Below are positions 9,198-17,539 of a stretch of 64,000 nucleotides of DNA, piece after piece. Position numbers and translations under genes: made by a program. Source of the stretch: DATCMA01 sp036563645 (GTDB lineage Bacteria; Actinomycetota; Actinomycetes; Mycobacteriales; Micromonosporaceae); the NCBI GenBank assembly GCA_036563645.1, contig DATCMA010000037.1:84767-148766 (forward strand), written 5' to 3'. The stretch's first letter is position 1. The number at the start of each line of letters is the position of its first letter. The notes beneath the pieces are model-generated. The model worked only from the letters and a program-made list of their open reading frames with translations. It was not told the origin of the DNA and searched no databases.

Positions 9198-10630
9198 TCG
9201 GCCCTCCCTTCACTGGGGTGGAGCGGTCGGGCGCGCCGCGCGAACGAGACCGGAGCGGCGGACGCCGGGGCCACCGCGGGACGCATCGACGTCATTCCCG
9301 AGCGCTGGGTCTTGACCCACCGGTATCGGCGTCCCCACATGCCGTCCAGGTACGCCGCGGTGGCGGTGAGGATGGACAGCCCGAAGGCGGGGATGAAGCC
9401 GACCAACTGCCACGCGGCGCGCCGTTCCACCCGCCCGAGCACCAGCCCGACGGACAGCTCGGCGAACGGACCAGCGAACAGCAGCGTGGAGAGCGGGAGA
9501 ATATCCACTGTGGGCGTAGCGCCGATGCCGACGGCGCGCAGCGCGGTAAGCAGCAGGCCGACGCCGCATAGCACGGGAACGTGGAAGACCCAGAGGAACA
9601 TGAGGGTCTCCACCTTCTCGCTCAGCCGAAGGTACGGGCTGCGCAGCACCGGCAGCCAGTAGTCACGCAGACACTTCTGATGGCCCCGCGCCCAGCGGTA
9701 GCGCTGTCGCCAGAAGCGCGTCGGGCTGAGCACCGCTTCCTCGAAATCGACCGCGGCCGGGTCGTACCGGACCCGCTTCCCCGCCAGGAGGACCCGCAGC
9801 GTCAGGTCGGTGTCCTCAGTGACCGTATCCGGATTCCAGCCGCCCAGGGCGCGCAGCACGTCCGCCCGGACCGCGCAGTTCGCCCCGCCGTAGGCGGGAA
9901 GCTCGAACAGGGCTTGCCGCCCGTACTCGTTGACGAGGTAGCCGGAGAGGTAATCGACGAAGATCGTCGAGGCTAGGTGGGATTCCTGGGCGTTGCGCAC
10001 GACACAGCGGCCCATCACCGCGCCGACGCGCGGGTCGCGGAAGTGGCGCACGAGCCGACGGACGACGGTGCGCTCCGGCTCATGGTCGGCGTCGAAGACG
10101 ACGACGATCTCCGCGCGGACATGGGCGAGCGCGTCGTTGAGCGCCCCCGACTTGCCGCCGCCCGCGCCAGGCGCGCGGTGCAGCACCCGCAGCCGCGGCT
10201 CCGCCGCCGCCCAGGCGTCCAGTCGCGCGGCCGTGCCGTCGGTGGAGCCGTCGTCGATCACGATGAGCTCCAACGCCTCTGGCGGATAGTCCAGCGCAAG
10301 CAGCGCCGAGACCATGCTGTCGACGACCAACTCCTCGTTCTTGCAGGCGACCAGCACCGCCACCGTCGGGGTGTACGTCTCGACCCCCACATCCGCGGCG
10401 AGCAGATCCCTGTCCGCCCAGCGCGCCGCCGAGATGGCGAAGGCGAGGTGCCGAGCGAAGTACGCGAGGAAGACGAGGTTGAGCGCGCCGGCGATCCAGG
10501 CGAGTGTGCTGTCCACACCGAAGACGGCGAACGCGCTGACGAGCAGGAGGCCGTACGTGAGCAGCGCCCAGCGGTGGTGGGTCCCGCGACGGGCCGCGTG
10601 GCGCGGGTGGAGGGCGGCGACGGTCACCAT
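9194..10630 (-). CDS. Family 2 glycosyltransferase, processive membrane type
   Basis: 478 residues: two N-terminal membrane helices, a GT-A domain, then about four C-terminal helices, as in IcaA/PgaC or BcsA-like synthases. The catalytic set is complete: IDDGSTDG, DADHE (DxD), EDTD (catalytic base) and QRYRWARGHQ (QxxRW, polymer binding). Likely makes a beta-linked polysaccharide from a UDP-sugar and helps move it through the membrane. Its ATG overlaps the PIG-L stop by 7 nt. The neighbouring epimerase and deacetylase suggest an amino-sugar polymer; that substrate is inferred. Confidence 0.88.
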   Translation of the reverse strand: MVTVAALHPRHAARRGTHHRWALLTYGLLLVSAFAVFGVDSTLAWIAGALNLVFLAYFARHLAFAISAARWADRDLLAADVGVETYTPTVAVLVACKNEELVVDSMVSALLALDYPPEALELIVIDDGSTDGTAARLDAWAAAEPRLRVLHRAPGAGGGKSGALNDALAHVRAEIVVVFDADHEPERTVVRRLVRHFRDPRVGAVMGRCVVRNAQESHLASTIFVDYLSGYLVNEYGRQALFELPAYGGANCAVRADVLRALGGWNPDTVTEDTDLTLRVLLAGKRVRYDPAAVDFEEAVLSPTRFWRQRYRWARGHQKCLRDYWLPVLRSPYLRLSEKVETLMFLWVFHVPVLCGVGLLLTALRAVGIGATPTVDILPLSTLLFAGPFAELSVGLVLGRVERRAAWQLVGFIPAFGLSILTATAAYLDGMWGRRYRWVKTQRSGMTSMRPAVAPASAAPVSFARRARPLHPSEGRAE

Positions 10631-11334
10631 GGCGAGTGGGGTCCGAACTGTTCGGTGATGTCAGGTGCGGCGTCGGTGACCCCGTCGGCTCGCTGCATCC
10701 GGGCCGGCGGTACGGGGCCGACCGGGTTGAGGTCCCAGACGAACCGGGCTGGCGCGAACGCTTCGGCGTACCGGATCCGCGCCTCCGCCCCGAAGTGCCG
10801 CGCGGTGGCGACGACCACTTCCGGGTCCACCATTGCGGAGTCCTGGACCTGGCTGCGGTGGCAGGCGACCGCGGCGAGCTTGTCGTCGAGGTGCGCGGAG
10901 ATGTCGATGTACACGGTGGGGTGGAAGCGCGTCGTCGAGGGGCTGCGGTAGTGGAGGATCCGGCTGGTGTGCCGGGCCGCGGCGAGGGTCGCCTCCGCGG
11001 CGGCCCGATGGTCCTGGTGCGAGTCGTCTGGGGCGTGGACGTAGACGATGTCCGCGGCGACCGCGCGCAGCGCGTTCTCGACCACGGCGACGGTCGCGGC
11101 GTCAGAGGTGAGCGCACAGTCGACCAACCGACCCCAGATCAGCGTGGCGTCGAGGACGCGAGCGGCGCGCTCCTGCTCGCGGCGCCGCTCCGCGCTGCTC
11201 CCCGGCCCGTTCTGCCCGTCGGTGAGCACGAGCATGGCGACGGTGTCCCCGGCGGCCCGGTGGGCGGCGAGGGCGCCCCCACAGCCGAGCTCGATGTCGT
11301 CGGGGTGGGCACCCACCGCTAAGACGCTGCGCAT
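10624..11334 (-). CDS. PIG-L family N-deacetylase
   Basis: Zinc-dependent deacetylase of the family that includes MshB and GlcNAc-PI deacetylase. AHPDD at residues 9-13 supplies zinc ligands and the catalytic Asp. A second His element lies in the SHQDHRA segment. 236 residues, no signal peptide, so cytosolic. The ATG follows the stop codon of the candidate exosortase substrate with no gap. Expected to expose an amine on a GlcNAc-type sugar or lipid-linked sugar, which the ATP-grasp domain encoded two genes downstream could then acylate; this link is inference. Confidence 0.87.
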   Translation of the reverse strand: MRSVLAVGAHPDDIELGCGGALAAHRAAGDTVAMLVLTDGQNGPGSSAERRREQERAARVLDATLIWGRLVDCALTSDAATVAVVENALRAVAADIVYVHAPDDSHQDHRAAAEATLAAARHTSRILHYRSPSTTRFHPTVYIDISAHLDDKLAAVACHRSQVQDSAMVDPEVVVATARHFGAEARIRYAEAFAPARFVWDLNPVGPVPPARMQRADGVTDAAPDITEQFGPHSPW

Positions 11335-11871
11335 CTAGCTCCTCCGCTGTAGCCGCCACCTGCGCAGCCACAACCCCACAAAGGCGGCGATGACGCCACC
11401 AGCCAGCACGAGGAGGGGCGCGAGGCCGTTGCCCTCGGCAGGCAGCTCCACATTGGGCCCGCACTTGGGCGACTTGTCCGTCGCGGTCGCGCTGAGGACA
11501 CCCACCGTCCACGTGATCGACTTGTTCCGGGAGACATGCCGGGTCGCGAAGGCGGCGTGGTGCGTACCGGGGTGGAACGTCGTGACCTGTGCGCCATCGA
11601 TCTCCCGTGGCCGCAGGGTGTTGAACGGCCCCTTGGGGATAGTTCCGGTCACACCGGTGTCGTTCCGATACCCGAACACCGCGCGATAGGTGTTGCCCTG
11701 CGTCAGCACGACGCAGTCGACAAAGATCGCGCCGGGGAGACGATCCCAGGTGGCGGCGGCTGGGGAGGCGGGGGTCACGCCGAGGACGAGCCCAGCGGCC
11801 ATCGCCACTGTGACCCCGACGGCGGCGCGGATCCGCCGACGGAGGCCCCGCACATTCCGTTCACCCCACAT
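11335..11871 (-). CDS. Secreted protein with C-terminal sorting tail: candidate exosortase substrate
   Basis: 178 residues from the ATG at 11871 (GGGAGGG site 6 nt upstream). Residues 1-40 are a signal peptide ending ASPAAA. The mature part holds a compact beta-type domain with TYRAVFGYRN and two Cys (C53, C137), resembling a small extracellular domain found in many bacterial surface proteins. The end is tripartite: LPAEGNG (143-149), a hydrophobic helix (150-168) and RRWRLQRR (170-177). This is the layout of sorting signals. No class of sortase gene is adjacent except the exosortase-like gene of the same operon. First gene of the operon, stop abutting the PIG-L ATG. Confidence 0.8.
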   Translation of the reverse strand: MWGERNVRGLRRRIRAAVGVTVAMAAGLVLGVTPASPAAATWDRLPGAIFVDCVVLTQGNTYRAVFGYRNDTGVTGTIPKGPFNTLRPREIDGAQVTTFHPGTHHAAFATRHVSRNKSITWTVGVLSATATDKSPKCGPNVELPAEGNGLAPLLVLAGGVIAAFVGLWLRRWRLQRRS

Positions 11872-12176
11872 GACGCCCTCCCGTTCACCGCGCGCTCGGC
11901 AGGCCCGCCGAGACACACCCGAACCATCGGCCCGGCACGCAGCAACTTGAGAGAGCCTTCGGAATGGCCGCCGCGTCAGGTCTCCACGGCGGACAGATAG
12001 CGGCAAAACAGTCTCAGTAAGGTATAAAAGCAATAAACATGGCTATATCGGGATCTTCAACGCAAGAGTCCCAGCAGGAGTTATCGCCCGTATGGCCACT
12101 GCTTATTAGCTGATCATCGCCGATGAAAAAGTACAAAAAAGCATATTTGAAATGATTTCGGCATTATCCTCAACGT
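11872..12176. promoter_or_regulatory. AT-rich divergent spacer between the two glycan transcription units
   Basis: About 300 bases with no gene. From about 12000 to 12175 the sequence is much richer in A and T than anything nearby (runs such as GTATAAAAGCAATAAACATG and AAAAAGTACAAAAAAGCATA). It must hold the promoters of the minus-strand exosortase operon and the plus-strand unit. Such AT-rich islands in high-GC actinomycetes are typical targets of Lsr2-type silencers. I do not assign exact -35/-10 boxes. Confidence 0.6.
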
Positions 12177-12659
12177 GTGACTTTGGTCGATAAAGTTTCA
12201 GATCTCGCTGCCCGTCTCGCCTTACCGGACAAAATTGACCCAGCGGTACCCGCGGACCCGCCTGCCCCGGTGTTCGTCGACCCCACGGGGCGGCGTCAGC
12301 GACTCGTCCGATGGTTCGTCCTCGGCCTCACCGGCGGCTGCCTCAGCTATGCGGCGCTGCTGGGGGTGAGCATGGTCCCGATATCAACGCGCTCCCCCGC
12401 GACCGTCCCCAACCTGCCTCACCTCGATTCTCATCTCCAGCCGCGCTCATCCGCGCCGGGGAGCCATGAGCCCGCACACACCACCTCAGGCAAGATCCCC
12501 GCCGGAGAGGCCTCGCCGATCCCCCCGGCCGCGGTCGACCAGTCGCTCCCGTCAGCGCCCACGCCGGAGGGCACAGATCCCCCTCCCCAGTCGTCCGATC
12601 CACTCACCCCAACTGGCCTTCATTCCCCTCCCCGACGCCGCCGCAGCCCAACCGCTTGA
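12177..12659 (+). CDS. Small single-pass membrane protein with Pro/Ser-rich tail
   Basis: 160 residues from a GTG start. Residues 1-43 are cytosolic, ~44-68 one membrane helix (VRWFVLGLTGGCLSYAALLGV), and the rest is a disordered Pro/Ser/Thr-rich extracytoplasmic tail. No clear ribosome site precedes the GTG, so it may be translated from a leaderless message or start a few codons away. It is the first gene of the plus-strand unit leading to the deacetylase/glycosyltransferase fusion and could be an accessory subunit. No family recognised. Confidence 0.55.
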   Translation: MTLVDKVSDLAARLALPDKIDPAVPADPPAPVFVDPTGRRQRLVRWFVLGLTGGCLSYAALLGVSMVPISTRSPATVPNLPHLDSHLQPRSSAPGSHEPAHTTSGKIPAGEASPIPPAAVDQSLPSAPTPEGTDPPPQSSDPLTPTGLHSPPRRRRSPTA

Positions 12660-12764
12660 GTCCTCCCCGTCTCGGGTCACGCCCGCTTTCCTCGATCACC
12701 CGTCAAAGACTCCGTTCACGCCCGCGTTCGGACAGCTGACGTTTACGGATGAAAGGTAGGAATC

Positions 12765-12851
12765 GTGGTGGCTACCTCGGCCCTGCCCAACACCCCATCC
12801 CCGCCTGAGCACCAGCGACCGGGAAGCCGTCCACGGCTCCGCCTGCACTGA
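12765..12851 (+). pseudogene. Original N-terminus of the deacetylase/GT2 fusion, cut by an in-frame TGA
   Basis: GTG at 12765 follows a strong GAAAGGTAGG ribosome site and is in the same frame as the large gene at 12867. It reads 28 codons, ending RPRLRLH, and then hits TGA at 12849-12851. The next codons (ILVTAVMAAIACQL) continue a membrane helix in the same frame. From memory, related proteins have HW at this point, so TGA looks like TGG with one base changed. Either a real nonsense mutation, a sequencing error, or readthrough. Confidence 0.65.
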
Positions 12852-12866
12852 ATCCTGGTCACCGCG

Positions 12867-15800
12867 GTGATGGCGGCGATCGCGTGTCAACTGACCGTCG
12901 CGGCGTATGTGAGCTCCGAGCTGACCCCGGACCCCAACCACGACGTCGGCCCGCAGGACGTCGTTCCGAGTGAGATCCTCAACGGCGGCCCGATCGTCAA
13001 CGCCACCGGCGACGAACCCCGGTCCTACCGGCTACCCGACAAGACGATCGCCCTCACGTTCGACGACGGACCAGATCCACAGTGGACGCCGCAAATCCTC
13101 GACGTCCTCCGCAAGCACGGAGCCAAGGCGACCTTCTTCGTGCTCGGCTCCGAGGTGGCCCGCGCCCCCGACCTGACGCGACGGATCGCCGCGGACGGTC
13201 ACGAGCTCGGCTTCCATACCTTCACCCACCCCGACCTCGCCACTGTCCCCAAGTGGCGGAGACTCATGGAGTACGCGCAGACCCGCTACGTCATCGCGAG
13301 CGCCGCGGGTGTCCACAGCACCCTGCTGCGCTTCCCGTACTCCTCTAAGGCCGAGGCGTTCGACAACGAGGACTGGGAGATCCTCAAGGAGGCGGGGCGC
13401 CACGGCTACCTCGTCGTCGTCAACGACACGGACAGCAAAGACTGGGCGCGCCCCGGCGTCGACACAATCATCCGGAACATGACGCCGGTCGGTGATACCG
13501 GCGCGATCATCCTGCTCCACGACGCCGGCGGCGACCGGGCCCAGACCGTGGCCGCGCTCGACCGCTTCATCCCCGAGATGCAGGCCCGCGGCTATCGGTT
13601 CACCACCGTCACCGGGGGTTTGAACCTCGCCCTCGCCGCGCAGGGCTCCGGCGCCGCATCGGCGCTGCCCGAGAACCCACCCGCGTCCCGCGCCGAGCGG
13701 TGGCAGGGCACGGCGCTGATCTGGGCCGTCCGCGGCGCCGACGGCACGCTCGTCACGCTCGCCGCGCTCTTCGTCGTCGTCGGCCTCCTCACCCTGGGCC
13801 GCACCCTGCTGCTCATCCCTGTCGCCTGGCGCAGCGCGAGCATCCGCCGCAACTGGCGCTGGTCCTGGGGCCCACCGGTCACCGACCCGGTCTCGGTCAT
13901 CGTCCCCGCGTACAACGAGAAGGAAGGTATCGCCGCGGCCGTCCGCTCCCTCGCGACCAGCGATTACCCCGAGGTCGAGGTCATCGTCGTCGACGACGGC
14001 TCAACCGACGGCACCGCCGACATCGTGGAAGGGCTCGGCCTCCCCAACGTCCGCGTCGTGCGCAAACCCAACGGGGGCAAGGCGAGCGCGCTGAACGCCG
14101 GCATCGAGCTCGCCAGTCACGACCTCATCGTGATGGTCGACGGCGACACCGTCCTCGAGCCTCAGGCGATCCGCAACCTCGTCCGTCCTTTCGCCAACCC
14201 CTCCGTCGGCGCCGTCGCGGGCAACGTGAAGGTCGGCAACCAACACACCATGATCGGCCGATGGCAGCACATCGAGTACGTCATCGGCCTCAACCTCGAC
14301 CGTCGCCTCTACGAGACGCTGCGGTGCATACCGACCGTGCCCGGGGCGATCGGGGCCTTTCGACGGCAAGCGCTCCTCGACGTCGGTGGCGTCAGCGACG
14401 ACACGCTCGCTGAGGACACCGACTTGACCATGGCGGTGTCGCGGGCCAGCTGGCGGGTGGTGTACGAACCGTCCGCCCGGGCATGGACCGAAGCGCCCGC
14501 CAACCTCAAGCAGCTCTGGACGCAGCGCTACCGCTGGAGCTACGGCACCATCCAGGCGTTGTGGAAGCACCGCCGCGCCCTGGTCCACACGGGCTCCTCG
14601 GGCCGCTTCGGCCGCCGCTGCCTCCCCATGATCACTCTCTTCAACGTCGTGCTTCCCCTGCTCGGGCCGGTCATCGACATCATGGCCATCTACGGCCTGT
14701 TCTTCGCCGACTGGAAGCGCACCGCCGCCGCGTGGCTCGGCATGCTGGCCCTCCAGTTCCTCACCGCGCTGGTGGCGTTCCGCCTCGACCGGGAACCGAT
14801 CCGCGCGCTGTGGTCACTCCCGCTCCAGCAATTCGTCTACCGCCAACTCGTGTATCTCGTGTTGATCCAGTCGATCGCGACCGCACTGTCCGGGGTCCGA
14901 ATGCGCTGGCACAAGCTGCACCGCACCGGCACGCCCCCCATCTCCGGTCGAGCGCGGCGCCTCGTGCCGCGGCCGGCGAATACGAATACGCGACCGCACA
15001 TCCCGACCCCCGCTCCGCGCGACCGCTACATCGATTTCCTGCGCGCCGTGGCCCTGTGCCGCGTGGTCGTCTACCACATGTTCGGGTTCGCGTGGCTCAG
15101 CTACGTGTTCCCCGCCATGGGGGTGATGTTCGCCCTCGGTGGCTCCCTCATCGCCGACTCCCTGAGCCGAAAACCCGCTCCCACGGCCATCGCGAGCCGA
15201 TTCCGTCGCCTGCTGCCCGCCTTGTGGGTTTTCTCGGCGGTCGTGGTCACCGCCATGGTGTGGCGGGACGGCTGGAGCTGGCTCCCCGGCTGGGAGAGCG
15301 CGCTGGCCTGGCTCGTCCCGCTCGTGTTGCCTCCCTCGGCCGAATGGGCGCGGTACGTCACCGGCGTGCTGTGGTACCTGGTGACGTACCTGTGGTTGGT
15401 GATGCTCTCGCCGGGGCTCATGTGGCTCTACCGGCGCCGGCCACTGCTCGCCGTGCTCGCGCCCCTCGCGCTTCTCGCCGCCCTCCAGGTCCTGCCCCCG
15501 ATGGTTAGCCCTGCCGTCCAGTCTGTCATCACCGACGTCGCAACCTTCGGCGCGTGCTGGGTGGTGGGGTTCGCCTACCGCGACGGCGCGCTGCAGCGCA
15601 TCCCGATGCCGCTTCTCGGCTTCACGGCTGCCGTGTCGATGGGCGTCGGTATCTGCTGGGCGCTCACCCACCCCACGCCGTGGGCCGGATACGACCTCAA
15701 CGAGATCCCGTTCGCGCAGGGCTGTTACTCCCTCGGGTTCGTCCTCCTGCTGCTGACCGTCCGGCCTTCGATGGCGTGGCTGTCGCGTGCGCGCCTGCTT

Positions 15801-16106
15801 GACTCGGCCGTCAGCCTGCTCAACGCCCGCGCCGTGACGGTGTACCTGTGGCACAACCTCGCGATCGCGATGTGCTTCACGGTCGGCGATCAGTTCGGGG
15901 TGTGGCGACTCGGCGCCTTCTCCCAGCTCGGCTACTTCGCCACGGCGCTCGCCTTGCTCGTCGTTCCCGTCGTGCTCGTGGGCTGGGTCGAGGACGTCTC
16001 CGCCACACGCCCGCCACGACTGCTGCCCGGGCGGCCGGGGTCGCCGATACGGTGGGCGGCCGGGCGCGGCGCTCCCGGGTTCTGGAGGTACCGCGCGGCC
16101 AACTGA
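12867..16106 (+). CDS. Polysaccharide deacetylase / family 2 glycosyltransferase / acyltransferase fusion
   Basis: 1079 residues with three enzymes in one chain. After a short membrane segment, residues ~50-260 are a NodB deacetylase (TFDDGPD, HTFTHPDL, RFPYSS, DTDSKDW, LLHDAGG), expected outside the membrane. Residues ~290-690 are a GT2 synthase with membrane helices (VVDDGSTDG, DGD, AEDTD, QRYRW). Residues ~720-1060 form a ten-helix acyltransferase-3 domain starting RYIDFLRAVALCRVVVYHMFG, with the conserved His. The combination would synthesise, deacetylate and O-acylate an amino-sugar polymer. The start is uncertain: no ribosome site precedes 12867, and the natural start is probably 12765, interrupted by a stop. 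Confidence 0.85.
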   Translation: MMAAIACQLTVAAYVSSELTPDPNHDVGPQDVVPSEILNGGPIVNATGDEPRSYRLPDKTIALTFDDGPDPQWTPQILDVLRKHGAKATFFVLGSEVARAPDLTRRIAADGHELGFHTFTHPDLATVPKWRRLMEYAQTRYVIASAAGVHSTLLRFPYSSKAEAFDNEDWEILKEAGRHGYLVVVNDTDSKDWARPGVDTIIRNMTPVGDTGAIILLHDAGGDRAQTVAALDRFIPEMQARGYRFTTVTGGLNLALAAQGSGAASALPENPPASRAERWQGTALIWAVRGADGTLVTLAALFVVVGLLTLGRTLLLIPVAWRSASIRRNWRWSWGPPVTDPVSVIVPAYNEKEGIAAAVRSLATSDYPEVEVIVVDDGSTDGTADIVEGLGLPNVRVVRKPNGGKASALNAGIELASHDLIVMVDGDTVLEPQAIRNLVRPFANPSVGAVAGNVKVGNQHTMIGRWQHIEYVIGLNLDRRLYETLRCIPTVPGAIGAFRRQALLDVGGVSDDTLAEDTDLTMAVSRASWRVVYEPSARAWTEAPANLKQLWTQRYRWSYGTIQALWKHRRALVHTGSSGRFGRRCLPMITLFNVVLPLLGPVIDIMAIYGLFFADWKRTAAAWLGMLALQFLTALVAFRLDREPIRALWSLPLQQFVYRQLVYLVLIQSIATALSGVRMRWHKLHRTGTPPISGRARRLVPRPANTNTRPHIPTPAPRDRYIDFLRAVALCRVVVYHMFGFAWLSYVFPAMGVMFALGGSLIADSLSRKPAPTAIASRFRRLLPALWVFSAVVVTAMVWRDGWSWLPGWESALAWLVPLVLPPSAEWARYVTGVLWYLVTYLWLVMLSPGLMWLYRRRPLLAVLAPLALLAALQVLPPMVSPAVQSVITDVATFGACWVVGFAYRDGALQRIPMPLLGFTAAVSMGVGICWALTHPTPWAGYDLNEIPFAQGCYSLGFVLLLLTVRPSMAWLSRARLLDSAVSLLNARAVTVYLWHNLAIAMCFTVGDQFGVWRLGAFSQLGYFATALALLVVPVVLVGWVEDVSATRPPRLLPGRPGSPIRWAAGRGAPGFWRYRAAN

Positions 16107-16153
16107 AACCGGAAACCACTTAAGCGGAGATTCACGATGCCGATTGGCAGGCC

Positions 16154-17464
16154 ATGCCACACCGTCACCGCCCGGTTCCCTACCGCAGCATTCACGCGGT
16201 GCTCGACGCGCGCGCGGTGGCCCCGGTGTTCCAGCCACTCGTTCGGCTCGACACCGGAGAGATCATCGGTTACGAGGCCCTGACTCGCGGCCCTGCGGGC
16301 ACACCGTGGGAATCCCCCGCCACGCTCTTCGCCGCGGCGCGGCAGGTGGGGCGAGAAGCCGAACTGGACTGGCTGTGCCGAGCGGAGGCCTATCGAGCGG
16401 CGCTCGCCGCCAGCCTCGACCCGTCGCTGACGCTCTTCGTGAACATGGAGCCGGCCGCGTGGCACGCCGATTGCCCCGCCGACCTGCTTCCCCTGATCAC
16501 TGAGGCACAGCAGCGGCTGCGGGTGGTGACGGAGATGACCGAGCGGGCGATCGCGGCGGATCCCTCCGCCCTGCTCGCCGCGGCCGAAAGCTGCCGCCGC
16601 TCCGGCTGGGGCATCGCCCTCGACGACGTCGGCGCCGACCCGACGTCGTTGGCGCTGATGCCGTTCGTCCAACCCGATGTGATCAAGCTCGACATGGGCC
16701 TGCTGCGCCGTCCCCGTGACCCCCACACCGCCCACGTCGTGGGGGCGGTGCTGGCGTACGCGGAGCGGACCGGCGCGACGATTCTCGCGGAAGGGATCGA
16801 GACGGAGGAGCACCTGGCGGTCGCCCGCGCCATGGGCGCGGTGATCGGCCAGGGCTGGTACTTCGGGCACCCCGGTCCGCTGCCGGAGCACGCCACACCG
16901 GTGCGTGAGCCGCTGCGCATCGAGAGCGCCAGGCCACTGTCACCGGTCACCCTCGACCGCGTGCCCACGCCGTTCGAGACCGTGGCGGCGGTACGGCCCG
17001 TCAGCCGGACGACCAAGGAGCTGCTGATTCCCATCAGCCGCTACCTCGAGAACAAGGCCGACGAGAGCCTGGAGCCGCCAGTCCTCCTGGCGTGTTTCCA
17101 ACACGAACGACACTTCACTCCCGCGGTGGCCCAGCGATTCAGCCGGTTGGCGCGGCACGCCCCCTTCATCGCGGTGCTCGCCGCCGGGCTCACCGCCGAG
17201 CCCGCTCCGGGCGTACGCGGCACGCCGCTGGCCACGGACGACCGCCTCTGTGGCGAGTGGAACGTCATCGTGGTCAGCCCGCACTACGCCGCCGCCCTCG
17301 TCGCACGGGACCTCGGGGACGACGGTGCCGACGCCGAGCGGCGCTTCGACTACGTCATCACGCACGACCGGTCTTTGGTGTTGGAGGCGGCCCGCTCCCT
17401 GATGCGGTGGATCACCCCGAGCGCGCGCGACCAGGCCGCTCCCGCGGTCGCGCCCGCCGCCTAG
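16154..17464 (+). CDS. EAL-domain c-di-GMP phosphodiesterase with C-terminal DICT sensor domain
   Basis: 436 residues. Residues ~15-245 are EAL with catalytic signatures: YEALTRG, FVNMEP, TEMTER, LDDVGAD (usually DDFGxG), VIKLDMGLL, AEGIETEE and QGWYFGHP. The metal and base residues appear kept, so it should degrade c-di-GMP. Residues ~275-420 match a DICT domain, a sensory module seen with EAL, GGDEF and kinase proteins (KELLIPISRYLE, then ACFQHERHFT and an end-on IVVSPHYAAALVARDL). No membrane helix. It starts 48 bases after the glycosyltransferase fusion in the same direction, so it likely tunes that pathway with the PilZ protein at 3728. Confidence 0.87.
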   Translation: MPHRHRPVPYRSIHAVLDARAVAPVFQPLVRLDTGEIIGYEALTRGPAGTPWESPATLFAAARQVGREAELDWLCRAEAYRAALAASLDPSLTLFVNMEPAAWHADCPADLLPLITEAQQRLRVVTEMTERAIAADPSALLAAAESCRRSGWGIALDDVGADPTSLALMPFVQPDVIKLDMGLLRRPRDPHTAHVVGAVLAYAERTGATILAEGIETEEHLAVARAMGAVIGQGWYFGHPGPLPEHATPVREPLRIESARPLSPVTLDRVPTPFETVAAVRPVSRTTKELLIPISRYLENKADESLEPPVLLACFQHERHFTPAVAQRFSRLARHAPFIAVLAAGLTAEPAPGVRGTPLATDDRLCGEWNVIVVSPHYAAALVARDLGDDGADAERRFDYVITHDRSLVLEAARSLMRWITPSARDQAAPAVAPAA

Positions 17465-17539
17465 AACGCCCGCGGATACCGGCGACGTCCCGTCCCCAGC
17501 GTCAACGGGGGCGGCGACCGAGCCGCTGGCCCGAAGGGC

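Noticed and set aside
13032..14588. Antisense frames in the deacetylase/GT2 fusion
   Set aside because: Low-complexity sequence, no ribosome site, fully overlapped by a confirmed gene.
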